This document shows positions 36,500 to 47,214 of a stretch of 64,000 nucleotides of DNA, one piece after another. Within the stretch, counting starts at the first letter, position 1, and each line of letters begins with the position of its first letter. A program made the translations under genes and the position numbers. The DNA comes from Rhytidiadelphus loreus (taxonomy: Eukaryota; Streptophyta; Bryopsida; Hypnales; Hylocomiaceae). A model generated the notes under the pieces. The model was not told where the DNA came from. It saw only the letters and a program-made list of their open reading frames with translations, and ran no database searches. The stretch is taken from contig OX344763.1 in NCBI GenBank assembly GCA_947034895.1, positions 63,197,093-63,261,092 on the forward strand. The letters run 5' to 3'.

Positions 36500-37090
36500 A
36501 TGTTGCAACGAGAATTTTTAGTTTTGTCAAATTATCTCAAAAATTGGATCAGAAGTTCTTTGCAGGAACTCCTATCCAATCTAGGGATAAGTTAGAACCG
36601 GAAATTAGATGAAGAATAGAGTTAGAGATCTAACCGGATTCTACACAGACACGGAATCTGTCTGGACCGGATTGGTTTGGATCGGATTAGGTTTGTCTGG
36701 ACCAGATTGGTTCTGTCCGGATTAGTTTTGGCAGACCGGATCTGGTTGGAGCGGATTAGGTTAAACCGGATTAGGTCATCATGACCTAATTTGGCGGCCC
36801 TGAGACTATATAAGGGGAGACCTCGCTAGTTAGTACCCCTTTTTCAACCTTGTGCGCTAAGACTCGTTTTCACGCCTGGGTTGTTTTGTGCCTCCTCTCT
36901 ATGATTTTCCTTCAGATTTGTGAAGTAGGGCGTCAATAGTGAAGATTTTTTTTGTACGCTGTGGGGTTGGATATCCGCAGTTGCAGTTTTGTTGCTTTCC
37001 GGTCGTGACCAGTGAAGGAAAGTGAGGAACGGGACGTGCGGCTAGGAGTGGAAAGTGAGGTAGTCTCGGTGAGGTTTCTGAGCGCCTCAG
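36500..37090 (+). repeat. Putative LTR with promoter, between pol and a gag-like region
   Basis: A purine-rich tract (GAGGAAGGGAT) just before TGTTGCAACG near 36500 fits a polypurine tract and LTR start. Inside are many CCGGATT strings, a perfect 10-1-10 palindrome at 36770-36790 (arms ATTAGGTCAT and ATGACCTAAT) and a TATA box at 36806-36815 (CTATATAAGG). The right boundary is not defined; no clear primer-binding site was found. A second full LTR was not located, so this call rests on position and promoter signals. Confidence 0.45.
36770..36815 (+). promoter_or_regulatory. Palindrome and TATA box in the putative LTR
   Basis: The perfect palindrome 36770-36790 ends 15 bases before CTATATAAGG (36806-36815). 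This spacing suits a factor-binding site next to a core promoter that would drive the gag-like region downstream. Confidence 0.5.
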
Positions 37091-37100
37091 AACCGCGCCC

Positions 37101-38492
37101 ATGCCGCAGCTACGCAGATCCAGAGTCAACTCTACCACAACAGATGTGAAGCTCCGAAAGGTGGTTCCGATCATCCCTTTGACGGAACCGGAAAAGACCG
37201 CGCTAATGGAGGATCTCGCGACCATGGGGTGCGCTGGTTTGGCTGATAAACCGTGGGGGTTTAAGGAGGAGCGGGTTGTCAGAGAGTTGTTGGGGAAGTT
37301 ATCGAATTAGTTTGATAACACTGCCAGAGGGAATCCGGCCCGCTAGAAGGAAGAGAAGTAGAGGGAAGTCTATAACTTCCAGTTGGGAGGTTTAGGGATG
37401 GCTAACCGAAAGGACAAGTATATCAAGGACAAGTTTTCGGGACTAGCGAACTCGAAGGACAGATACGCGGTTGATGATTGTGTGGATGACCGGAACCGGA
37501 ACTTATTCAAGTTCCTCATTTCGATCCTCCATCCAGAGAAGCCGACGAGGGTGATGATAACCCTTGGCAACACATTCTTCGGCACGCTGACCGGACAACG
37601 GAAGGCGGATTGGGCCCGGATCATCTGTGATCTGATGTCCAACCTTGTGCCCTAGGTAGGGAAGAATAGGCCCACGCCTTTGTCGCCTTACCTCCTCTAC
37701 ATATATCATCACAACCAAGTCCTCACCGATACAGAAGAAAAGACCCGGTGATCCCAGGAGTCCATTTTGAAGTATGGGGAGTCGAAAACGGATGAAGAAC
37801 CGGAAGAAGAAGGATCTGGAACGGAACCGGAAGATGAGTAGACGGATGACGAGGAGAAGTCGTTGAAGCGGACCAAACGGCAGAAGACAACGCCTCCACA
37901 CGAAAGAGGAATGCCTCCAAGTGAGACGTCGGAACCGGAACGCCAACCGAATAAGAAGCCGGTCACAGAGGAAGGTAATCCGGTTGACCCTTTCGACGGC
38001 GTGGTTGAGACCTTCTCCAACATCTGGGGAGATTGGGAATGTAAGAAGATCATGTTGGAGAAGATTGGTAAGCTAGTGGGAGCCCCACCGGACAGTTTGT
38101 TACTCGGAAGGGTAGCTGACTGCATCAGTGATCTGGAGGAAAACCGGAAACTGAGAGCTGAGAACCATCGACTCCAGGAGGAAGTTGACATGTTGAAGGG
38201 GGAGATCGCCACCTTCAAGGAAGATATGGCCACCACTAGGGAGATGGCGGATGCAACCCAGAAGACAGCAAAGATGATGAAGGAGACTTTTGGGGAATCC
38301 GGAATGTTGGTAGCCAAAGCGAAGCTGTTTGATGAAGGGTGGCTGGTGGACAAGAAGTTATCCAGTTCCCGGATGGTTCGGATCTTGACGGACTTCGTCG
38401 AGCAATTAGAGACGGTCATGATGGGAGCCCAAGAAGTTGCGGACCGGATGGAGATGAACAGCGTGAAGTTGATTGGAACAGGGGGAATGCTT
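37101..38492 (+). pseudogene. Gag-like region of a retroelement
   Basis: Successive frames read MPQLRRSRVNSTTTD, then ILHPEKPTRVMITLGNTFFG, then an acidic/basic linker. From 37863 a long frame follows with a coiled coil (LRAENHRLQEEVDMLKGE) of gag type. In-frame stops occur (for example 37308-37310) and the frames change. It follows a putative LTR, so it may start a second, tandemly joined copy of the element. It stops at the left end of element III at about 38492, and a possible continuation lies at 53425-53717. Confidence 0.5.
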
Positions 38493-38559
38493 GTATACGA
38501 GCGTAGAGCGTAGAGCGTGGATTTAGGAGTGACAAGCGGCACTATTTGAAGAGAAACTA

Positions 38560-39020
38560 AAAAAAATTGAAGGGCTAGATTGTTATTTAATATGATATGA
38601 TTTTAAAAGATAGATGGAAGAAAATGGCAAAATTGGATGAAAATGGATGGCAACTATGAATGAAAGACGATGGCAGAAATGGAAAAAAGTGGATGGCAGA
38701 AATGGATGAAATTGGATGGCAAGAATGGATAGAAGTGGACTTAGAAGCAGATGGATGTGGGTTCAAAATGATGGAAGTAGCAAGAAATTATGGATGAAAG
38801 TGAATGAAAAAAATGAATGAGAATAGACAAAAAAAATGAGTGACAATGGATGAAAAAAATGGATGAAAGTGGATGTAAAAGTGGATGAAAGTGGATGAAA
38901 AGATGGATGCAAGCGGATGAAAACAATGGATGAAAGTAGATGGAAACAATGGATGAAAGTGGATGAAAGCAATGGATGAAATTTCCTAAAATATTGGATG
39001 ACAATGTATGATTTAAAAAA
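38560..39020. repeat. GGATGAAA minisatellite, left subterminal region of element III
   Basis: Imperfect tandem units such as GATGAAAGTGGATGAAA and AATGGATG repeat throughout. Open frames on the minus strand here (Phe/His/Ser-rich) are translations of the repeat. Long MULE terminal regions often hold subterminal repeats. Confidence 0.8.
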
Positions 39021-39588
39021 ATGGAATGACAAAATAGTTGGAATTGTGTGGACCATAATAAAACTGTTGATGGAAAATGTAGATGTTAGAAATCTGGTAT
39101 GAAGTGGTTCAGTGCAATTCTGCATAACCACAAGCATGTTCAACGAATGTAATGTCCATTGTAACAATAAGAAAAATTGTAAGTGTGAAAGAGTGCATCT
39201 AAATACTCACTCCAATTCTTGAAAATCGTGGATACGTGGTCAGAAAGTAGACACGCATCATAGGCGTCCACTTCCATAAATGCATGAGTACGTTTTGGCA
39301 ATGGCGGACGATGGCAAACAAGGGTCACTGAAATGGTGTAAGGCCCAACTAGTACTGTGTCTTAGAGATTTGATGACAAAAATATCTAGAATGATATAGA
39401 AGAAGTGAAAGAGAGTACAAAACACGGAAATAAGAGACTATCCTCCCACATGGAGCTACGTGAATTGAACCATGATACCCACCCCTTTCATTCGTCATCC
39501 AGAGTTCGCTGGCGTCGAACTGCCCTCACTGTCTGATGTTGAACTAGCATGACTATCTGATGCTTCTGAACTTGACTCTACGGCCTGA

Positions 39589-42500
39589 TCAAATAGAAAG
39601 TGAAGAACGCGAGGATCTACGTGCTCTAGAAGACGGCTTGGGGTTTAGGGCAACATAATCCTGTGAGCAAGCCTCTACATACACGGGCAGTTCGAATGAT
39701 TTTGGCGGGCTTGGAAAAAATCCACGGTTTGCAAAAAACGGTACATGTCTCAAGTCCTGGGTTTTTCTACAAAATGCAGTGAACATTATGTTAGATCATA
39801 GTCATTTCTGTAACAAAGCATCATTAAATACAAGGTAATCAAGGCAAAACTTACTTACTAAATCGTAACGTTTTCACTATTTTTTGAACCGGAACATCAT
39901 CACTGTCCACATCTATTGGTGCAGTAGGAAGTGGCGATGCGGCGGTCGACACTACTGTGGTCTGCATTACTGGAGCAATGACGACGTCGAATATTGCCTT
40001 GTCCTCCTCGAATGCCACAATGTGACGACGTGTAGCTTGGCAAGCTTGAATGCAGGCACCTACATACATGTAAAATATATGTGAGAAAGAACTGGCAACG
40101 AAAATGTCTTTGTACTAATCATGTAAACAAAGCATGACAAGAAGTCTATGTCACCTGTAGCAGCGATGCAGTCCACCACAATGTCCCTAGGTTGAGAGCA
40201 TGCTTCAACAAGCATTTGCATGAATTGGCGGGCCTTTTCACGAGGTCCACGCCAAGGTATGTTTCCATTCATGGTAACATCCTCTTTGTTACAGAAATTC
40301 TGTAGGATGTCATCACAGGCAACATTGACCCCAACTGCGTCATGAGAGGGGACAAACTGGAAAGCGTACTCTGCTTCCGTCTTTGGTCCACATTCTCTGA
40401 TGACAAGAGAAATTGCAAAATGCATAGTCTGTAAATGAAGCAAAATTAGATACGCTGCTTACAAAAAACGAAATCTGTAAAGATGTAAAAGCACAGAATT
40501 GAAATTACAAGGGAATTACCGTCTTCGTTGGGTCAGTAGGGGACGTCAAATGTAGATGGTTCATGCCAAATCAAGTGAAGAGTATCTTAAAACCATATTC
40601 TTTGCAACATCCAAGGAGGTGACTTCGGTGAGGTTGAGAAGGGGCTGGATACATGACTAGAAGTCCACCATTGTCGTGGAGTTATTCTTCTGCAAAGTCA
40701 AATATCGGCATCAACCAATTGTCGTGAAACTGGTTCCAGGGAGGGATCGGTCCAGGTGGAGCTGAAATAGTAGGAACATGGAGACCCTCTGGCAAATCCG
40801 CAAACATCAAATCCACTACACATTGTTTACCACTCACACCATTTAAGCGCCGTTCTTTGTCTTTGGAATGCTGTACAATGCAATTATGTAGATATGGTTT
40901 AGAAATTGGATTATAGTACTGAGCAATGCAACACGACTGCCTTCCTCAGTTTACAATAGTGCATGGCACCGATGCACAATGGAAGGGATACGAAGTCCAA
41001 TTGAAATACGGCCAAAAAATGATCATAGCATGAGAACAGAGAATGCGTTTACCGAGGACAAGAAGGCCTTCACGTCGTCAAAGGCCTTAGTATTACCGGG
41101 AAGAATACTAAAGGACAAATTCAATATGCACTCATCCGTATCCGGAACAGGGTTGATAGTATGTGCTGTTGGCGTCAGCCCATGCACGATGCGCTCCTGT
41201 GTGAGTGAGAAACCAGATGACCCTTCCTTCATGTTGGCCATGCTCATTGCTGGTTCTTGTGCAATTCCTTGCACAGGATCTTGCACTGGCGTTTCAACCT
41301 TCCTCTTGGAGCCCTTCTTATTTGCCTTCTCCTTTTCTTTTTCCGCTTGGGCCTCTAACTTCTTTCTCTTGTTCTCTTCGGTTTTCTTCTTGGCTTCTTC
41401 TAGTCTCTCCACCTTCCTCTTGTCCGAGGCGTCCCGTTTCTTCAGTGCTTTGTCTCTGGCCTCCGGATCCAATCTTTTGAACTCATCAAACTCCGGCTCC
41501 ACAGTTGCTGACTCCTTCAGCGTCTGAAAGAGTGCTTCTTCTTCAGGTGGAGTGATTCCGAAGTTGCATTCAAGGTACCACGGACACGCCTGCAAATGCG
41601 AACTTGTCCAATTCTTCATCTGCATAGGAGAGAACATGCAGTTGGCCGATGTACGATCTAACCACATCGTCAAAAACGGAGGCAAATCTGCCTTAGAGAT
41701 GGCCTTCTTTGCATACAATTTGAATTTGAAATACCTACACTCAAAGTCGAGTATCAATTCTTAATGTCCATAGAGCTCACAATGATGGTACACCGTGATG
41801 CCACACAACAACACAGTGGCACCTGGCACAAAGTTGACAACGTATTAAAAAGGATACAAGAGGGTTGTAGGCGGTGGTTAGAGGCTGGGACCACCAATGA
41901 AGTAAATATCTCCATTTGAAAATACAGGAGAACACAGAGTACTAGATATAAATGGAGAAGCTTGAAATTTAGTCTATTACCTGTATATTACCCTCTTCAC
42001 AGCGAGTAAAGAACCTCTGAAATCTTTGAATGAGTCCGATTTCTTAAACACATCCGCTCCCTTGAACATTCTCGTGTATGCATGATCCCATAGTTTCATC
42101 CTCCACCCCTCCAAGTAGTCGCTCAATGTTTGAGGCTCAGTGGACACCTCCATGTCCATTGAAATGTTGTTTGCTCGCAAAATGGATTCAAGAAGCTCAT
42201 TGGCTCCTTCCTCAATCTACAAAGTATAAATATCAGTGTTCAAGTACGAGTTGAATTGAAATGTAAGAATACATTGGAATCCATATGGAACTGATAGTAT
42301 GATTTGAAATTTGAATAAAACACGTGAACTGGCTTTATATCATCCAAAAGTGCAGGTAGTACATATCCCTGCATACCAGCAAGCTTTGGCCAGAAAAAGC
42401 TGCAACTTGTCTTCATTGACTGGACGGGGTGGGAATTTCCGTGCCTCCCGAGATGGAGCAGACGCGTTCATCTACCTAAGCCATCTCACCTTGAAAGTGG

Positions 42501-45500
42501 GGCTGACGTTGGCGGTGGCAATTAGCTGAAGCTTTTCAAGGGTGAGTTCCAAGGTGGAAAACATGCTCCAGTGCCTCTCAATCTGTCCAGTATACGAAAA
42601 CATGAATTTGTAGTTCACGAAAAAATAAGTGTGTCACATTGTACATAATCATGCAAATGTATAACAAATGTACCTCAAGTAACCAATTCTCTCCAAGCGC
42701 AGGTGACGCTACCGCCACGATTTTAGATAGTTTCTTGTACAACTTCTCAGTCGAATCCTTGATGGAACATCGCATGGCATCTGCAACACCGGATGGCTTT
42801 ACCTCGTCCTTTGGAGTATCTTCGTAGTACTTCCGGACTGCTAGGTCTGTAACAGCTGCAATATCTTGCTGGAAACCAGAAAACAAGTGATTAGACACCA
42901 ATACGTCATTGGTAGGATTGTCAATCCGGAGCTTCAACAAAAGTAACAAATAATTAATGAATTCTCAAAATCAATTCCTGTACCTTGAAGATGAATGAAG
43001 TGAACACCTCTAGAGGCATCTTATACCAAGTCTTCCGTGTAGTTTGCTGGCATGTTCGAACCTCCTCGGCACTCAAGAGCTCATTGAACTTCTCAATCTC
43101 TATAACCCTATACTTCTGAACTTTGTACAGTGTGTGCACTAGATTCGTCTTCACGTGAGAATGTTCCGTGCTCCTGCCACAGCATCACATCATCGAATTA
43201 AATGAAATGAAAAGAAAGATCCAAACAATGCAGTAGAGAAGCAGAAGAACGTAAATCAAGCCATAGTAGGAAAGACTCACTTGTTAATATCGTGCATAGC
43301 CTGCATGGCCACACCAATTCTGTGTCGTGTATCCAAGACAATTGAGTCCACGCATATGTGCCAATTCACATCCAACGAATGAAGCCGGGAAATGTGGTTC
43401 ATCCAAGCAATTCGTCTGTGATTTCCATCACAGACAAAGAACTTGGAGTCCCCTAAATGCGCCAGTGGACTGCTCTTCAACTGCAAGCTGAATTGGTCAT
43501 TGACAGAATTCCATAGGGGCCCCCATGCTTCCTTCTCAGATTCAGTGAATTGAGCCGTTTTGCCTTGCTCATCTGCAATGGATACATAGAAGACCCTTGC
43601 TCCCTCATCGTATCCGTTTGTGAACTTATTTTCAAGGAGAGTCAAGTTGCATGCCAATGTCGGCCGGACCATAGGCATCGGCACTAATCTGCATAAGGGA
43701 ATTCTCATGCGTGAGAGCTCAGCAGGTGACAATCTCAAACTCAATAAGACAGAAATGGTATCCATTTTTTGAGCGCGCCTGATGTCGTCTTCCATGAAGT
43801 CTTCGTGGATTCCAGAAATTGTCCCTTCCGACTTATCCTCCATATCCGTGTCGAAGCCAAGCTCTAGTTCTTGTCAGTCATCATGCATCACGGATCCAAC
43901 AGATTTCGGAGGCGTCTCAACAGGACGCAACTCTTCATTATTCTGCACCACATTGACAAGGACAATGTTGGTGTGCGAAGACAATCAAATTCAATTCCTC
44001 GAGCTGACATCATTGGATGAAGGCAAAATGAAAAAAAACATTGTCATCAAAATAGAGTACAATTGCAATTGAATATACTGTTCAAATCACAGCTACGATA
44101 AATCCAACGCTGATTGAATACAAATCGATGATAGCGAGCTTCAAACGGAGCAATCGCATGTCACTGACAGGGGTCTATAATCACCACAATAGTAAATGAG
44201 AACATCCCAATCAGATTCTACACACTAGGAATCCAATATCACGGAGTCCTCGCTACCTAATGATGTCACTGTCAAATGACTGGGCGACGCCACAAAACCA
44301 TCATGAAGGTCATCAGAGTTTTCTTCCAAGTCCCTAAGAAGATTATCTAGACTTACAACGGACCAAGGACGTGGAACTTGTGGAGGATCCAAGGGGAGCA
44401 TGTCAACGACAATGTCAAGATTGGCTGACGCAACCACATGCTCTGGAGGTACAAGATTCTCAACGATAGCATCTGCATCATTGAGCGGATACTCCATCGC
44501 AGCCGTCGAAGACTCAACAACGGCGGAAGGATCGTCAACAGAAACCTGCACATGTTCGAAGACAATAACATTAGGCCTCTCAAAAATAAAATTGGAACAA
44601 TCTAAATAAATCGATTAACCGACTCAACTCAAACCCTATCTTGTAGTGACCCATTTCATTTCAACAACAAATAATACGAATTTTCCATGCAAATCCACCC
44701 CAACCCAAAAGACTCTGTCGACACCAAGACCAACCAAAGCAACCCTCCAGCAAATATAAAATCCCAGTGTGCACCAAGATCCAACCCTCCCTGCATACAC
44801 ATCAACCCCAGACCAGACCAAGGTACCCCAAGATTAAACACCCATCCTTAGCCGAGTGCAATCCCAGCCTTGCCAATAGGATTTGACGGCACCATAAGCA
44901 CCCAGACAATCCACCCTCCACGCACACCCACCCCTTCCCGTAAACCTCGATCAACACTGAAACCTCCCACCCAACCCACCTCGCATCCATACCCTTCCCA
45001 ACCCCGAGCTCCCTCTCAGCACCGAGACTGCCCAGCTCACCCCTCACCCCATACATACCCGCCCCACTCTCAAGCACCCTCTCGGCACCGAGACTGCCCA
45101 GCTCACCCTGCAACGCATGCATACACGCCCCGACCTTCCTCTCGTCACCCAGATTGCCTAGTTCACCCCTCCCACATACACAAAATCCAGAGAGCATCCC
45201 CTCACTCCCCTTCCCACATACACACAATCCAGACTGCTTCCCCTCCCTCCCCACCCGAGTGCAGACCCAACCCTGCCAATCAGAAAACGCGGCTCCCAAA
45301 TCTGAAATCCCTCCCGCCCAGCAAGCACACCCTCTCCAACCCCGAGCTCCCTCTCGGGACCGAGACTACCCAACTCACCCCTCTCCCCATGCATACCTGC
45401 CCCGCCCTGAATCACCCTCTCGGCACTGAGACTGCCCAGCCCACCCTGCAACGCATGCATATACGCCCCAACCCCGACCTCCTCTCATCACCCAGACTGC

Positions 45501-46624
45501 CCAACTCACCCCTCCCGCATACACACAATCCAAACTGCTTCCCCTCACTCCCCTTTCCACATATACACAATCCAGACTGCTTCCCCTCCCTCCTCTTCCC
45601 GCATACACACAATCCAGAGAGCATCCCCTCCCTCCCCACTCGAGTGTAGACCCAACCCTGCCAATCAGAAAATGCGGCTCCCAAATCTGAAATCCCTTCC
45701 GCCCAGCAAGCATACCCTCCCCAACCCCAAGCTCCCTCTCGGGACCGAGATTGCCCAGATCACCCCTCTCCCCATGCATACCCGCCAAATCCTCAAGCAC
45801 GCTCTCGGCACCGAACTGCCCTGCTCACCACGCCCCGCATGCACATAATCTAGCTTGCAATCGAACCCCCTTCCTAGAATACACAGAATCCAGCTTGCAA
45901 CCAAACCCTCCCTCCCGTATACCCCGAATCGTCCCTTCCCTATACAGAGATTCCCAGCATTTATCCCGAACCCTCCCTCCCCGCATACACAAAATCCTAG
46001 TGTCCCTCCCCACCCTGCCCTAACCGCATACATAGAAACCCAGTGTCCCTCCCGACCCTGCCCTACCCGCATATACAAAATCCAAGTGTCTCTCCTGCCC
46101 CTGCCCTACCCGCATGCACAGCAACCCCGTATCAACCGAGGGTACCTAAAAATGGAACCCTCCTACCCACCCGAGTTCATTCACAGCCTTGCCTCGAAGG
46201 ATCTCATGGCACCGAGAACCCTCCGTCGTGGTATTTACTGAAATCCTGGAGGAATCCCAAACCCTCCTTTGCCGCCAAGACAGCAACCTTCAATCATCCG
46301 AACGGACCCCAAGCCAGCCATTCCCACCCTCCTACAATAGATACCCACACTTACCCTGGAGGTGTTCTCTGCACCGAAACAACACAATTCCAGATTTGCC
46401 GAACACACGCCAAGACTTAGCAACCCGATGTTTTCCTGCCTATACCATCCCCACTTCCCGTGCTTGCATTTAAACCCTAAACCCAACGCGCATTTTAATT
46501 GTAAATTCCAATTACGCACCTCATAGGCCGCGTTTGAATTCGGTCCACTTGATGCCGCAGTAGAGATTTTGGGAGTAGCTTCAACACCAATTTGACCACG
46601 CCTTGAGCGGAGGTTACGCTCCAT
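39589..46624 (-). pseudogene. Multi-exon ParB-MTase fusion gene of element III
   Basis: Exon 1 (46624-46520, MERNLRSRRG) has a GTGCGT donor and is followed by a 1.97-kb intron. Exon 2 starts at 44545 (VSVDDPSAVV). Exon 3 (43942-43281) holds the ParB-like box FFVCDGNHRRIAW near 43401-43440, with the G-x-H-R pattern intact. Helical exons follow near 43180-42985, 42870-42670, 42580 and 42180-41990, then a Lys/Glu coiled coil (41757-41023). The MTase fold spans 40870-40520 (CVVDLMFADLPEG at the DPPY position, then NGGLLVMYP), 40428-40155 and 40059 onward. Its motif I is rebuilt across intron 40154-40060 as VVDCIAATG, then ACIQACQATRRHIVAFEED. In-frame stops are TGA 43876-43874, TAA 40684-40682 and TGA 40573-40571. 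The domain order matches phage and bacterial ParB-MTase fusions. The exon list is approximate between 43.2 and 41 kb. Confidence 0.68.
44840..46150. repeat. Pyrimidine-rich minisatellite with family III palindromes in intron 1
   Basis: Tandem blocks repeat CATACACACAATCCAGA, CTGCTTCCCCTCCCTCC and CACCGAGACTGCCCAGCTCA. Palindromes with arms CTCTCGG and CCGAGA(G) around two bases lie at 45013-45029, 45079-45094, 45351-45367, 45417-45433, 45736-45752 and 45802-45817, some with one mismatch. Open frames on both strands here are repeat translations (Pro/His on plus, Gly/Arg on minus). The array lies in the first intron of the ParB-MTase gene. Confidence 0.75.
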
Positions 46625-47214
46625 TGCCACCCAATTTGTTGCACCAAATCCTCGAGTCCAGTGCACAGTGAAATTACGTGACCGCATGTACCGACAAAAG
46701 CCACCAAATCAATGAACACAGTCCTCCTGAGAACCCTTAGTGGCGACGGAGGGGTCGGTGGCATAGAGGTTTTCGAAGAGGGACTCAAAAATCCAAACCT
46801 ACTAACCAGGGGTCTAAGATTCGTATTGTTGAGGAATGCGTGACATCATGGACCAAACGGCAAGGTCAGGTTTTCCAAATTCGATAGGGAGGTCAGGACT
46901 GGTCTACCCTGTGGTGGGATCCCCTTTGTCATTGTTCAAAGTACAGCCTCTAGTTTATTTTAACTGTCAGTAATTACTAACTGTCACCGTCATCTTATTC
47001 GTGATATACCATACTGACATGGATGTAGCTTGCTAATTCCTGGAATAAATGTAGAGTGTACTTCTTCAATTCTAAATTTCTAGGAGTACCAACCAAGGAG
47101 TAGTACTTGATGAAGGACCATTAAATAGTAATTAGTGACTACCGTTGTAGTCATGTTTTTCCAGCGTTTAGTTGGGGCACCATACACTATATGTAGGATT
47201 GACACAATTCAAAT

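Noticed and set aside
38763..39167. Phe/His/Ser-rich frames in the GATGAAA repeats (also 52665-53295)
   Set aside because: They are translations of a tandem repeat with no domain, and they mirror each other in the inverted end.
44802..46078. Gly-rich or Pro/His-rich frames on both strands
   Set aside because: They read the intron-1 minisatellite. The introns on either side splice real exons of the ParB-MTase gene past them.
9765..46624. Bacterial contamination or an integrated giant virus as source of ParB-MTase genes
   Set aside because: The genes have GT-AG introns in equivalent places, lie inside eukaryotic transposons and are flanked by plant-type sequence. No capsid, polymerase or other viral hallmark gene was seen. 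An ancient phage or bacterial origin of the domains remains possible.
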